A stretch of 64,000 nt of DNA from positions 131,086-195,085 of the forward strand of contig NZ_LR746522.1 of assembly GCF_902729435.1 (NCBI RefSeq), given 5' to 3'. Below, one piece after another: positions 36,852 to 46,576 of this stretch. The stretch's first letter is position 1. Each line of letters begins with the position of its first letter. Made by a program: the position numbers and the translations under genes. The notes below the pieces were generated by a model that was given only the letters and a program-made list of their open reading frames with translations, was not told the origin of the DNA and ran no database searches. This DNA comes from Magnetospirillum sp. UT-4 (GTDB taxonomy: Bacteria > Pseudomonadota > Alphaproteobacteria > Rhodospirillales > Magnetospirillaceae).

Positions 36852-38372
36852 TCACTGGTCATGCCCCGAATAGGAACAATTGAACGACTTGTTGCACAGC
36901 GGGAAGTCGGCGACGATGTTGCCGTCGATGGCGGCCTCCAGCAGCGGCCATTGGAACCAGCTGGGGTCGTGGGCGTGCAGGCGCACCACCTTGCCGGCCT
37001 CGGAGACCCGGACCCAGACGATCACCTCGCCGCGGAAGCTCTCCACCGCCGCCACCCCCTCGCCGGCGCCCCTGAGCATCAGCGGCGCCAGCACCGGACC
37101 GTCGGGCAGCTGGGCCAGGATCTGGTCGATCAGCTTGAACGAGGCGCGCACCTCGGCGACGCGGACCATGATGCGGGCGTGGACGTCGCCCTCGGCCATC
37201 ACCGGCACCTCGAAATCCAGCTCGTCATAGGGCGGGTAGCCGGGCAGGCGGCGGGCGTCGTGGCCCCGCGACGAGGCGCGGCCGACGAAGCCGCCGGCGC
37301 CGAAGCGATGGACCAGGGCGCCGCCCACCACGCCGGTGCCGGTGGTGCGGTCGAGCAGCGACGGCGTGCTGTCGTAGAGCGCCACCGCCTGCTCGAAGCC
37401 CTTGCGCACGCCGTAGAGCATGTGGCCCAGCGCCTCGCGCCCGGCCTCGGACAGGTCGGCGGCGACGCCGCCCGGCACCACCCGGTCCATCAGCAGCCGG
37501 TGGCCGAAGCACAAATCGTTGCCGCGCAGCAGCTTCTCGCGCAGCGCCCCCATGTGCCCCAGCATGATGGCGAAGGCGGCGTCGTTGCAGATGGCGCCGA
37601 TGTCGAAGACGTGGTTGGCGATGCGCTCGAACTCGGCCATCAGGGCGCGCAGCCACACCGCCCGCGGCGGCGGCTCGATGCCCAAAGCGGCCTCGACGGC
37701 GCGGGCGAAGGCCAGGGAATAGGCGACGGTGGAATCGCCCGACACCCGGGCGACGATGCGGGCGGCGTCGGCCACCGGGCGGCCGGCCACCAGCCCGGCG
37801 ATGCCCTTGTGGACGTAGCCCAGGCGTTCCTCAAGGCGGACCACCGTCTCGCCCTGGCAGTGGAAGCGGAAATGGCCGGGCTCGATCACCCCGGCATGGA
37901 CCGGCCCCACCGGAATCTGGTGCAGCCCGTCGCCCTCGGCGGTGAGGAAGCGGTAGGTGTAGGGCTCGCCGTCGTACTGGCGCGGCTTGCCCAGCGGATG
38001 GCGCACGCCCCAGCGGCCGTGGTCGAGCCACGGGCGCTGGTCCTCCAGCCCCTCGGGCACCAGGCCCCACAGGTCGCGGATGGCGCGCTCCAGCCGGATG
38101 GCCGAGGGTCGCACCCGCCCCAGCGCGAAGAACTTGCCGTCGGGACAGGGATGCGACACCACGGCGATGGCGCCCGAATCCTCGCCGCGCAGCAGGACGT
38201 GCACCTCGGCCGGCTCGCCCCATTCGGCCAGCACCTCCCAGTTGGACACCGTCATCTGCTCGACCAGCGCCCGCCAGCCGCGCGCGTCCAGCTGATAGCG
38301 CGGCCACGGCTTGTGGCCGGGCACCTCGCGCCCGCCCGACAGGAACTCCAGCAATGTGACGTTGCCCATCAT
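36852..38372 (-). CDS. hyfG: Hydrogenase-4-like large subunit lacking Ni-Fe ligands (HyfG/NuoCD-like)
   Basis: A 506-residue fusion of a NuoC-like N-terminal domain (about 1-150) and a NuoD/hydrogenase large-subunit domain. Family text includes HQIPVGPVHAGVIEPGHFRFHCQGE, RLEERLGYVHKGI, ERIANHVFDIGAICNDAAF and TGTGVVGGALV. The two [NiFe] cysteine pairs are missing: the first site reads VSGDSTV (210-216) where CGICG would be, and the C-terminus ends FPLCNKSFNCSYSGHDQ, with Cys493 and Cys499 at CX5C spacing, not DPCxxCxxH. It therefore cannot be a normal [NiFe] hydrogenase and fits Ehr-type complexes. The ATG at 38372 lies 7 bp after the hyfF stop. Confidence 0.9.
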   Translation of the reverse strand: MMGNVTLLEFLSGGREVPGHKPWPRYQLDARGWRALVEQMTVSNWEVLAEWGEPAEVHVLLRGEDSGAIAVVSHPCPDGKFFALGRVRPSAIRLERAIRDLWGLVPEGLEDQRPWLDHGRWGVRHPLGKPRQYDGEPYTYRFLTAEGDGLHQIPVGPVHAGVIEPGHFRFHCQGETVVRLEERLGYVHKGIAGLVAGRPVADAARIVARVSGDSTVAYSLAFARAVEAALGIEPPPRAVWLRALMAEFERIANHVFDIGAICNDAAFAIMLGHMGALREKLLRGNDLCFGHRLLMDRVVPGGVAADLSEAGREALGHMLYGVRKGFEQAVALYDSTPSLLDRTTGTGVVGGALVHRFGAGGFVGRASSRGHDARRLPGYPPYDELDFEVPVMAEGDVHARIMVRVAEVRASFKLIDQILAQLPDGPVLAPLMLRGAGEGVAAVESFRGEVIVWVRVSEAGKVVRLHAHDPSWFQWPLLEAAIDGNIVADFPLCNKSFNCSYSGHDQ

Positions 38373-38379
38373 CTCGGCG

Positions 38380-39861
38380 TCACCCCAGCATCCGCGCCAC
38401 GGTCTCGAACCATTCCACCAGCGGCCGCGGCAGCCACAGCCCGGCCACCACCACCAGCGCCAGATGGACCCACAGCGGCACATAGGCCAGCGTCGTCGAC
38501 AGCCAGCCGGCCCGGCCGTAGCCCCGGGTGGCGGCCGGGGTGCCGAAGGCCAGCCCCTGCAGCCGGGTGACCAGGGCGGCGAAGGCCAGCAGCAGACCGA
38601 GAATCAGCGGCACCGCCAGCAGCGGCTGGGTGGCGAAGGTGCTGCTGACCACCAGGAACTCGCTCATGAACACGCCCATGGGCGGCATGCCGGCGATGGC
38701 CAGCACCGCCACCACCAGGCCCCAGCCCAGCACCGGATGGCTGACGGTGAGGCCGCGGATCTCGGCGAGGCGCTTGGTGCCGGTGTTCTGGGTGATGACG
38801 CCGACGGCGAAGAAGATGGCCGACTTGGTCAGCGAGTGCATGGTCATGTGCAGCAGGCCGGCGAAATTGGCCAGCGGCCCGCCGATGCCGAAGGCGAAGG
38901 TGACGATGCCCATGTGCTCGATGGAGGAATAGGCGAACAGCCGCTTGATGTCGCCGCGCCGGTACAGCATGAAGGCGGCCAGGAACAGCGACGACAGCCC
39001 CATCATGATCATCTGCGGCCCCGCCGGCAAAGTCTGGCCGTTGGCCGAGATCAGCATCTTGAAGCGCAGCAGGGCGTAAAGGGCGACGTTCAGCAGCAGG
39101 CCCGACAGCACCGCCGAGATGGGGGTGGGGCCCTCGGCATGGGCGTCGGGCAGCCAGGCATGCAGCGGCGCCAGGCCGACCTTGGTGCCGTAGCCCACCA
39201 GCACGAAGACGAAGGCCAGGTTCAGCAGGTCGGGCTGGAACTCGGCGGCGCGCCCGATCATCAGCGTCCACGCCATGGCGTCGGCGCCGTCGCCCATCAC
39301 CGGCTGCGCCGCCAGATAGACCAGGGTGGTGCCGAACAGCGCCAGGCCGATGCCCACCGAGCACAGGATGAAGTATTTCCACGCCGCCTCGATGGCCTCG
39401 CGCGAGCGGTACAGGCTGACCATCAGCACGGTGGTCAGCGTCGCCGCCTCGACCGCCACCCACATCACCCCGGTGTTGTTGGCGGTCAGCGCCAGCAGCA
39501 TGGTGAACAGGAAGGCCTGGTACATGGAGTGGTAGAAGCGCAGATGCACCGGGCTCAGGCGCTCGGCCTCGGTCTCGCGGGCGATGTAGGCGGCCGAGAA
39601 CAGCGCGGTGGTGAAGCCGACGAAGGCGGTCAGCACCACCAGGTAGATGTTGAAGTCGTCGATGAACAGCAACCGGCTGGGCGCCGGGCGCTGCTGGAAC
39701 AGCATCAGCGAGGCGGCGAAGGTGGCGGCCGAGATGAAGACGTTGAGCACCGAGGCCAGCCGCCACGACGGCAGCACCGCCAGGAACCCGGCGGCGCCCA
39801 GCGGCAGCCCCAGGATCCAGAACAGCGGGTTGGCCGCCTGCAGCTGCTCCAGCGCGGTCAT
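38380..39861 (-). CDS. hyfF: Antiporter-like membrane subunit HyfF (NuoL/M/N family)
   Basis: A 493-residue polytopic protein with about 13-14 membrane segments. Functional residues of the proton-translocating family are visible: the Glu in VAVEAATLTTVLMV, the Lys in GYGTKVGLAPLHAWLPDAHAEGPTPISAVLSG, and His/Lys in IKRLFAYSSIEHMG and HSLTKSAIFFAVG. It is likely a proton or sodium channel of the complex. It overlaps hyfE (ATGA) and precedes hyfG by 7 bp. Confidence 0.93.
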   Translation of the reverse strand: MTALEQLQAANPLFWILGLPLGAAGFLAVLPSWRLASVLNVFISAATFAASLMLFQQRPAPSRLLFIDDFNIYLVVLTAFVGFTTALFSAAYIARETEAERLSPVHLRFYHSMYQAFLFTMLLALTANNTGVMWVAVEAATLTTVLMVSLYRSREAIEAAWKYFILCSVGIGLALFGTTLVYLAAQPVMGDGADAMAWTLMIGRAAEFQPDLLNLAFVFVLVGYGTKVGLAPLHAWLPDAHAEGPTPISAVLSGLLLNVALYALLRFKMLISANGQTLPAGPQMIMMGLSSLFLAAFMLYRRGDIKRLFAYSSIEHMGIVTFAFGIGGPLANFAGLLHMTMHSLTKSAIFFAVGVITQNTGTKRLAEIRGLTVSHPVLGWGLVVAVLAIAGMPPMGVFMSEFLVVSSTFATQPLLAVPLILGLLLAFAALVTRLQGLAFGTPAATRGYGRAGWLSTTLAYVPLWVHLALVVVAGLWLPRPLVEWFETVARMLG

Positions 39862-40523
39862 GATCGGTCCCCGCGATAGGTTTCCAGATAGTGCAGGTCC
39901 AGGGTGTCGAAGCGCTCGCGGATGCGGAAGAAGAAGATGCCGAACAGGGTCATGGCCACCAGCACCGAGAAGGCGATGGAGATCTCGACCACCAGCGGCA
40001 TGCCCTTGGCCGACACCGCCGCCAGGATCAGCCCGTTCTCCAGCGCCATGAAGCCGACCACCTGGGTCACCGCGTTGCGCCGGGTGATCATCATCAGCAT
40101 GCCCAGCAGCACCACGCTCATGGCCAGGGCCAGGCTCTCGCGGGTCAGCGCCGCCGCCTTGGCGGTGACCGGCAGCACCAGCAGGATCGACAGCGCCACC
40201 AGCGCCACCCCGACGATCATGGTCCAGCCGATGGACAGCGCGGTCTCCACCGTACGGTGGATCCCCAAGCGCTCGACCAGCCAGTGCAGGGCGAAGGGCA
40301 CCAGCAGGGCCTTGAACACCAGCGCGATGGCGGCGGTGGCGTAGAGGTGCGGCGCGTGCTGCACGTGCGCCTGCCAGGCGGCGGCGGCGGCCAGGGCGAA
40401 GGCTTGGAAGGCGAAGGTGTTGAGAACGGCGAAGATGCGGCGCTGGTAGAGCATCCCGAACCCCGCCATCAGCACCGTGGCGCCGATCAGGTGGGCGAGG
40501 TCGTAGGAGAATTGCTGCAGCAT
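39858..40523 (-). CDS. hyfE: HyfE-like membrane subunit (extended NuoK)
   Basis: A 221-residue protein with about six membrane segments. The C-terminal half resembles NuoK: LALAMSVVLLGMLMMITRRNAVTQVVGFMALENGLILAAV with the membrane Glu, then VEISIAFSVLVAMTLFGIFFFRIRERF. This is the HyfE arrangement of hydrogenase-4-type complexes. The start codon shares one base with the hyfC stop (TGATG) and the end overlaps hyfF. Confidence 0.9.
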   Translation of the reverse strand: MLQQFSYDLAHLIGATVLMAGFGMLYQRRIFAVLNTFAFQAFALAAAAAWQAHVQHAPHLYATAAIALVFKALLVPFALHWLVERLGIHRTVETALSIGWTMIVGVALVALSILLVLPVTAKAAALTRESLALAMSVVLLGMLMMITRRNAVTQVVGFMALENGLILAAVSAKGMPLVVEISIAFSVLVAMTLFGIFFFRIRERFDTLDLHYLETYRGDRS

Positions 40524-41470
40524 CACACCGCCTCGGAGACGTAAAGGAAGATGGTCGCCAGCAGGCCCAGCAGCAGCGCGCCGCCCAGGAAATCGGCGTA
40601 GCGGAACACCCGCATCTTGGCGATGGCGGTCTCGAACCACGCCAGGGCGGTGGCCAGCACGAAGGACTTGGCGACGAAGGCGCCCATGCCGACCATGATC
40701 CCCACCGGCCCGCCGCCCGGCTGGGCCATGCCCCAGGGGGCGAACAGGCAGCCGATCAGGGCGATGAACAGGGTCAGGCGGACCATGGCCGCCACCTCGA
40801 TCATCGCCAGGTGACGGCCGGAATATTCCAGCACCATGGCCTCGTGGACCATGGTCAGCTCCAGGTGGGTGGCCGGGTTGTCGATGGGGATGCGGCCGTT
40901 CTCGGCGATGGCCACCATCACCAGGGCGGCCATGGCCAGGCCCAGGCTGACCTCGATGCCGACGTTGCCCGACAGCACGAAGGCGACGATCTGGGCCGGC
41001 GCGGTGGTGCCCGAGACCAGCGACAGCGAGAACGACACCATCAGCATGGCCGGCTCGGCCAGGCTGGCGATCAGCATCTCGCGGCTGGCCCCCAGGCCGC
41101 CGAAGGCGGTGCCCACATCCATGCCGGCCAGCGCCGTCCAGAACCGCCCCACCGCCAGCAGCGCCACCAGGGCGATCAGGTCGGCGGCCGGGGCCAGGAA
41201 CATGTTGGTGGTGAAGGTCGGCACCATGGCGGCGGCCAGCCACACCGAGGCAAAGGTGACATAGGGCGCGGTGCGGAAGATCCACGACGCCGAATGGGCG
41301 ACGATGGCCTCCTTCTGCAGCAGGCGGTAGAGGTCGCGGTAGGGCTGCCACGGCGCCGGCCCGCGCCGGCCCTGCAGGCGTGCCTTGACCCAGCGGACAT
41401 AGCCGGTCACCAGCGGCGCCGTCGCCACCACCAGCACGATCTGCACCAGCTGCCAGATCACCGAATTCAT
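40523..41470 (-). CDS. hyfC: HyfC-like membrane subunit (NuoH family)
   Basis: A 315-residue membrane anchor with about eight segments. NuoH/HycD signatures are VRWVKARLQGRRGPAPWQPYRDLYRLLQKE near the start and ENGRIPIDNPATHLELTMVHEAMVLEYSGRHLAMIE, carrying the conserved acidic residues that link the hydrophilic arm to the ion channels. The ATG at 41470 overlaps the hyfB stop (ATGA). Confidence 0.93.
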   Translation of the reverse strand: MNSVIWQLVQIVLVVATAPLVTGYVRWVKARLQGRRGPAPWQPYRDLYRLLQKEAIVAHSASWIFRTAPYVTFASVWLAAAMVPTFTTNMFLAPAADLIALVALLAVGRFWTALAGMDVGTAFGGLGASREMLIASLAEPAMLMVSFSLSLVSGTTAPAQIVAFVLSGNVGIEVSLGLAMAALVMVAIAENGRIPIDNPATHLELTMVHEAMVLEYSGRHLAMIEVAAMVRLTLFIALIGCLFAPWGMAQPGGGPVGIMVGMGAFVAKSFVLATALAWFETAIAKMRVFRYADFLGGALLLGLLATIFLYVSEAV

Positions 41471-43470
41471 GGCTGCCTCGCGGCGACGACCAGCAGGAAC
41501 AGCACCAGCGTGCCGAACATCATCAGCAGGTAGCCGCGCACCGTCAGGTATTGCAGCCGGTTGACCAGATCGGCGAGGGCGTCCACCGCCTTGCCGATGC
41601 CCTCGTACAGATAGGTCCACACCGGATCGATCATGTGGACGCGGTGGCGGGCCGGCGAATCGTCGCCGGGCTCGGGCATCTCCACCGTCTCGCGGGCGCG
41701 GAAGATGGTGGCGCCGAAGGCGCGCCGCAGCGGCTGGGCGAAGGACTGGGCGGTGTACTGGGTCTCGGGGATGTCCTCGGCATGGCCGCAATCCCAGGCG
41801 TCGGCGGCGCGGATGGCGCGGGTGCCGATGCGGTGGACCAGCACGATGGCGGCACCGAACATGGCCAGCCCGACCATCACCAGCACCGTCGCCGAATAGG
41901 AGCCGCGGGTCGAGGACACCGGCGACAGCCACGGCCAGCCGAGATCGGCCGAGACCGCGAAGGACACCCCGGTCAGCGGCTCGACCACGTGCGACAGCGC
42001 GTTGGTCACCGTCACCGGCACCACCCCCAGGAACACGCACAGCGCCGCCAGCACCGCCATGGCGCCCTTCATGCCGAAGCTGACATCGACCGCCCGGGCG
42101 GCGGCGGCCGAGCGCGGCCGGCCGAGGAAGGCGATGCCGTAGGCGCGCACGAAGCAGGTGGCGGCCAGCGCCGCGGCCAAGGCGAGGAAGGCGCCGACCA
42201 CCGGCACCCCGAACTTCATGGCCCAGTGCGGCATGGCCGGCCCCTTGAACAGCGCCTGCAGCACCAGCCATTCGGACACGAAACCGTTGAGCGGCGGCAG
42301 CGCCGAAATGGCGGCGGCGCCCACCAGGAACGCCGCCCCGGTCCACGGCATGCGCTTCAGCAGACCGCCCAGCGCCCCCAGCGAGCGCTCGCCGGTGGCG
42401 CTCATCACGGCGCCGGCGCCCATGAACAGCAGGGTCTTGAAGATGGAATGGTTGAGCACGTGGTAGAGGGCGGCGACCAGCGCCAGGGCCGCCAGGTTGC
42501 GCTCGCCGTCGGCCTTGAAGGCGATGGCCAGACCCAGCCCGATGACCACGACGCCGATGTTCTCGACCGTCGAATAGGCCAGCAGCCGCTTCATGTCGTC
42601 CTGCATCACCGCGTACAGCACCCCCATCACCGCGGTGATGCCGCCCGCCACCATGATGCCGGCGCCCCACTGCCAGCCGACCTCGCCGTGCAGGTCGAAC
42701 AGCACGCGCACCATGCCGTAGAGGGCGACCTTGGTCATCACCCCGCTCATCAGCGCCGAGACGTGGCTGGGCGCCGCCGGATGGGCCAGCGGCAGCCAGG
42801 CGTGCAGCGGCACCAGCCCGGCCTTGGAGCCGGTGCCCAGCACCACCAGCAGGATCACCAGCGCCCCCGGCACCTCGCCCAGTTCCTTCAGGCGCATGGC
42901 GGCGAAGGTGTAGTCGCCGCCCGGCCCGGCCAGCAGGCCGAAGCAGGGCAGCAGGCAGAAGGTGCCGAACGCCGCCATGGTGAGATAGACCATGCCGGCC
43001 TTGCGGTTCTCGGCCTTCTCGTGGTCGGACAGGACCAGCAGCCACGAGGCCAGCGACATGAACTCCCAGGCGACCAGGAACACGAAGGCGTCGTCGGCCA
43101 CCAGCACCGCGTTCATGCCGAACAGGAACAGGGGATAGAAGGGGGTGACGCGGGCCCGCTCGGGCAGGTGCTCGGAATAGCCCACCGCGAAGGCCGAGGC
43201 CGCCGCCGCCGACAGGTTGACCACCAGCATGAAGAAGGCCGACAGGTTGTCGATGCGGAAATGGGCCTTCAGCCACGGCAGGCCGAAGGGCAGCACCACC
43301 GACGGCGCCGAATCCCGGTGGCCGAGATGCTCGATCCCGGCCGACAGCAGCGCCATCGAGGCGACGAAGCAGCCGGCATAGACGATGCCGTGGGACCAGT
43401 CCCGCCGTCCCGCCACCACCGCGAAGGCGAACAGCATCAGCAGGACCAGCAGCGCCGACGCGATCAGCAT
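41467..43470 (-). CDS. hyfB: Antiporter-like membrane subunit HyfB (NuoL family)
   Basis: A 667-residue first gene of the complex. It has about 15-16 membrane segments. Family positions are Glu in FLVAWEFMSLASWLLV, Lys in GTGSKAGLVPLHAWLPLAHPAAPSHVSALMSGVMTK, and HSIFKTLLFMGAG. The C-terminal part (WDCGHAEDIPETQYTAQSFAQPLRRAFG) is typical of HyfB/HycC. It should translocate ions. A candidate promoter lies 63-90 bp upstream. Confidence 0.93.
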   Translation of the reverse strand: MLIASALLVLLMLFAFAVVAGRRDWSHGIVYAGCFVASMALLSAGIEHLGHRDSAPSVVLPFGLPWLKAHFRIDNLSAFFMLVVNLSAAAASAFAVGYSEHLPERARVTPFYPLFLFGMNAVLVADDAFVFLVAWEFMSLASWLLVLSDHEKAENRKAGMVYLTMAAFGTFCLLPCFGLLAGPGGDYTFAAMRLKELGEVPGALVILLVVLGTGSKAGLVPLHAWLPLAHPAAPSHVSALMSGVMTKVALYGMVRVLFDLHGEVGWQWGAGIMVAGGITAVMGVLYAVMQDDMKRLLAYSTVENIGVVVIGLGLAIAFKADGERNLAALALVAALYHVLNHSIFKTLLFMGAGAVMSATGERSLGALGGLLKRMPWTGAAFLVGAAAISALPPLNGFVSEWLVLQALFKGPAMPHWAMKFGVPVVGAFLALAAALAATCFVRAYGIAFLGRPRSAAAARAVDVSFGMKGAMAVLAALCVFLGVVPVTVTNALSHVVEPLTGVSFAVSADLGWPWLSPVSSTRGSYSATVLVMVGLAMFGAAIVLVHRIGTRAIRAADAWDCGHAEDIPETQYTAQSFAQPLRRAFGATIFRARETVEMPEPGDDSPARHRVHMIDPVWTYLYEGIGKAVDALADLVNRLQYLTVRGYLLMMFGTLVLFLLVVAARQP

Positions 43471-43532
43471 GCGGACCGCTTTGGCCGGTGACGAAGGATC
43501 AAGCCGCGCCTCGCCGAAAGGGTTAAGGGCGA

Positions 43533-43560
43533 ATCATATCACGCAAGTGCGAAAGGGCAA
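43533..43560 (-). promoter_or_regulatory. Candidate promoter of the hyf-like operon
   Basis: On the minus strand TTGCCC (43560-43555), a 16-bp spacer and TATGAT (43538-43533) match 4/6 and 5/6 of sigma-70 hexamers. No -24/-12 (RpoN) motif was seen here. It lies in the gap between xseA and hyfB. Confidence 0.5.
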
Positions 43561-43577
43561 GTAGGCCACCGGACGGG

Positions 43578-45059
43578 CTACAGCAGGCTCCCCTGGCGGC
43601 CGTCCTCCTTGCGTGGGCGTCCCGGCTTGGGATGGCCGGCGCCCACCGCCACCTCGACGCGGCCGTCCTTGAACTCCACCGCCCAGGCGGCGCCGGCCTG
43701 GGCGTCGGCGGCGGAAACCACGGCGCCGGCGGCGTCGCGCACCACCGCGTAGCCGCGTTCCAGTACCTTGCGGTACGAGACGCTGTCCAGCAGCTTGCCG
43801 GCCTGATCGAGGATGCGGGCGCGGTCGGCGAGATCGCGGGCCATGGCCGGGGCGAGGCGTCCCGAGGCCTGGTCGAGACGCAGGCGGGCCTTGTCGATGC
43901 GCCCGGTTTCCGCCGCCAGCGCCGTCTTCACCGCATGGTCCAGGCGGGTGGCGATCGCGGCGAGGCGGTGATTGGCGTCCGACAGCACCTCGCGCGGGTG
44001 CTTCAGCCGCGCCGCCGACGCCTCCAGCCGGGCGGCCTGGCGCTCCAGCAGCGCCGGCAGGGCGTTGTCCAGCCGCTCGCCGCGATCGTCCAGGCGCTGG
44101 GCGCACTCCTCGATGGTGCGGCGCGGATTGGGCAAAGCGCGGGCCAGGTGCTGCACCCGGGCGCGGCGATCCTCGATGCCGCGCAGCAGCGCCCCGGCCA
44201 AACGGGCGCCGCAATCGGCGACGGCGGCCATCAGCTCGGCCCGCACCGGCACCGCCTTCTCGGCCGCCGCCGTGGGGGTGGGGGCGCGCAGGTCGGAGGC
44301 GTAGTCGATCAGGGTGGTGTCGGTCTCGTGCCCGACCGCGCTGATCAGCGGAATGGCCGAGGCGGCGGCGGCGCGCACCACCACCTCCTCGTTGAAGGCC
44401 CACAGATCCTCGACCGAGCCGCCGCCCCTGGCGACGATCAGCAGATCGGGGCGCGGCACCGCGCCACCCGGCTCCAGCGCGTTGAACCCGGCGATGGCGG
44501 CGGCCACCTGGGCGGCGGCGCCCTCGCCCTGCACCGCCACCGGCCACAGCAGCACCCGGCGCGGGAAGCGGTCGGCCAGACGGTGCAGGATGTCGCGGAT
44601 CACCGCCCCGGTGGGCGAGGTGACGACGCCGATCACCGCGGGCAGGAACGGGATCGGGCGCTTGCGGGCGGCGTCGAACAGCCCCTCGGCGGCCAGCTTG
44701 CGCTTCCTGTCCTCCAGCAGCTTCAGCAGCGCGCCCTGGCCGGCCAGCTCCATGCGCTCGACCACCATCTGGTATTTCGAGCGCCCGGGATAGGTGGTCA
44801 GCCGCCCGGTGGCCACCACCTCCATGCCGTCTTCCGGGCTCATGCCCAGCCGCTGCGCCTGCCCGCGCCAGCACACCGCGTCCAGCACCGCCTCGGCATC
44901 CTTCAGCGCGAAATACAGGTGCCCCGAGGAATGGCGCTTGAAGCCGGAAATCTCGCCGCGCACGCGGACGAACTGGAAGGTGTCCTCCACCGTGCGCTTG
45001 AGCGCGTTGGAGAGTTCGCCGACGGAGAATTCGGGGACGTTGGTGGCGGGCTGGGTCAT
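43578..45059 (-). CDS. xseA: Exodeoxyribonuclease VII large subunit
   Basis: A 493-residue nuclease subunit degrading single-stranded DNA to oligonucleotides. The N-terminal OB fold ([39 protein letters not shown]) is followed by the catalytic domain with [59 protein letters not shown], a coiled-coil arm (about 290-420) and [15 protein letters not shown] at the end. A ~25-residue Gly/Lys/Arg-rich tail is extra. It is divergent from purD. Confidence 0.96.
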   Translation of the reverse strand: MTQPATNVPEFSVGELSNALKRTVEDTFQFVRVRGEISGFKRHSSGHLYFALKDAEAVLDAVCWRGQAQRLGMSPEDGMEVVATGRLTTYPGRSKYQMVVERMELAGQGALLKLLEDRKRKLAAEGLFDAARKRPIPFLPAVIGVVTSPTGAVIRDILHRLADRFPRRVLLWPVAVQGEGAAAQVAAAIAGFNALEPGGAVPRPDLLIVARGGGSVEDLWAFNEEVVVRAAAASAIPLISAVGHETDTTLIDYASDLRAPTPTAAAEKAVPVRAELMAAVADCGARLAGALLRGIEDRRARVQHLARALPNPRRTIEECAQRLDDRGERLDNALPALLERQAARLEASAARLKHPREVLSDANHRLAAIATRLDHAVKTALAAETGRIDKARLRLDQASGRLAPAMARDLADRARILDQAGKLLDSVSYRKVLERGYAVVRDAAGAVVSAADAQAGAAWAVEFKDGRVEVAVGAGHPKPGRPRKEDGRQGSLL

Positions 45060-45171
45060 GGCCCGATGATGGCGCGGCCGCCGCCCGATTGCAAACCCCG
45101 GCAGCCATGGTAAAACCCGCCCATTGCGGGCGCGGCCAAGCGCGCGGAGGCGCGCGCCCGACGAGGGCCTG

Positions 45172-45198
45172 GGACCCCGAATGGATCATTCGGGGTCC
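45172..45198. promoter_or_regulatory. Perfect 12-bp palindrome upstream of purD
   Basis: GGACCCCGAATG and its exact complement CATTCGGGGTCC are separated by three bases. It lies 25 bp before the purD start, within the divergent gap to xseA, with no T-run after it on either strand, so it looks more like an operator or 5'UTR hairpin than a terminator. Confidence 0.5.
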
Positions 45199-45223
45199 GT
45201 ATCATACGGCAACGGAGGCGGTC

Positions 45224-46504
45224 ATGAAGGTGCTGGTGGTGGGCGGCGGTGGCCGCGAGCATGCGCTGTGCTGGAAGCTGGCCCAGTCGCCCCTGCTGTC
45301 CAAGCTGTATTGCGCCCCCGGCAATGCCGGCATCGCCGATGTGGCCGAATGCGTCGCGGTGGCGGCCGAGGACGTGGCCGGCATGGTCGCCTTCGCCCGC
45401 GACACGGCGGTCGATCTGGTGGTGGTGGGACCCGAGGGGCCGCTCTGCCTGGGCCTGGCCGACCGGCTCAAGGCGGCCGGCATCAAGGTGTTCGGCCCCT
45501 CGGAGGCGGCGGCCCGGCTGGAGGGCTCGAAGGGCTTCATGAAGGACGTGGTCGCCAAGGCAGGCATCCCCACCGCCTGGTATCGCCGCTTCACCGACAT
45601 GGACGCCGCCAAGGCCTTCGTGCGCGAGAAGGGCGCCCCCATCGTGGTCAAGACCGACGGCCTGGCCGCCGGCAAGGGCGTGGTGGTGGCCATGACCCTG
45701 GACGAGGCGTTGAAGGCCATCGACGACATGATGGGCGCCAAGGTGTTCGGCGCCGCCGGCGACGAACTGGTGATCGAGGAATTCCTGGACGGCGAGGAGG
45801 CCAGCTTCTTCGCCCTGTGCGACGGCAAGACCGCGCTGCCGCTGGTCGCCGCCCAGGACCACAAGCGGGTGGGCGACGGCGATACCGGCCCCAATACCGG
45901 CGGCATGGGCGCCTATTCCCCCGCCCCGGTGGTGACCCCTGACCGCGAGCGCGAGGTGTTCGAGCGCTGCATCCTGCCGGCGGTGCGCACCATGGCGGAG
46001 CAGGGCGCGCCCTTCACCGGCGTGCTGTTCGCCGGGCTGATGTTCACCAAGGACGGCCCGAAGCTGCTGGAGTTCAACGTCCGCTTCGGCGACCCCGAAT
46101 GCCAGGTGCTGATGGCCCGCATGGACTCGGACCTGCTGCCGGTGCTGCTGGCCGCCGCCGAGGGCCGCCTGGCCGAGGTGTCGCTGGACTGGCGCGACGA
46201 GTGCGCCCTGGTGGTGGTGATGGCCGCCGCCGGCTATCCCGGCAGCTACAAGAAGAACACGGTGATCCGCGGCCTGGCGGCGGCCAACGCGGTCGAGGGG
46301 GTGACCGTGCTGCACGCCGGCACCGCGCGCAACGCGGCCGGCGAGGTGATCGCCACCGGCGGCCGCGTGCTGGGAATCACCGCCATCGGCCCCAGCGTCG
46401 AGGAGGCCCGGACCCGCGCCTACCGCGCCGTCGATGCCCTCGACTGGCCGGACGGCTTCTGCCGCCGCGACATCGCCTGGAGGGCGCTGGCACGACGATC
46501 GTAG
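45224..46504 (+). CDS. purD: Phosphoribosylamine-glycine ligase
   Basis: The second step of purine synthesis (GAR synthetase), 426 residues. [23 protein letters not shown] at the N-terminus, the ATP-grasp core with [44 protein letters not shown], and metal ligands in [13 protein letters not shown] are intact. The ATG at 45224 follows GGAGG; the longer open frame upstream would run through the palindrome. Confidence 0.97.
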   Translation: MKVLVVGGGGREHALCWKLAQSPLLSKLYCAPGNAGIADVAECVAVAAEDVAGMVAFARDTAVDLVVVGPEGPLCLGLADRLKAAGIKVFGPSEAAARLEGSKGFMKDVVAKAGIPTAWYRRFTDMDAAKAFVREKGAPIVVKTDGLAAGKGVVVAMTLDEALKAIDDMMGAKVFGAAGDELVIEEFLDGEEASFFALCDGKTALPLVAAQDHKRVGDGDTGPNTGGMGAYSPAPVVTPDREREVFERCILPAVRTMAEQGAPFTGVLFAGLMFTKDGPKLLEFNVRFGDPECQVLMARMDSDLLPVLLAAAEGRLAEVSLDWRDECALVVVMAAAGYPGSYKKNTVIRGLAAANAVEGVTVLHAGTARNAAGEVIATGGRVLGITAIGPSVEEARTRAYRAVDALDWPDGFCRRDIAWRALARRS

Positions 46505-46576
46505 GATTGGTCGCCGGCCCTCGCCGGTGTTAGAGTCCTTCCAAAAAAGAGACTGCTCTCACCGGGAGGACCACCC

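Noticed and set aside
40523..43276. A 917-codon frame joining a hyfB shadow to hyfC
   Set aside because: Only the part from 41470 on reads as the NuoH family; the rest is an alternative frame of hyfB.
36194..43470. A functional [NiFe] hydrogenase-4 or formate hydrogenlyase
   Set aside because: The large subunit lacks both nickel-binding cysteine pairs, and ferredoxin, formate dehydrogenase and hyp genes are absent.
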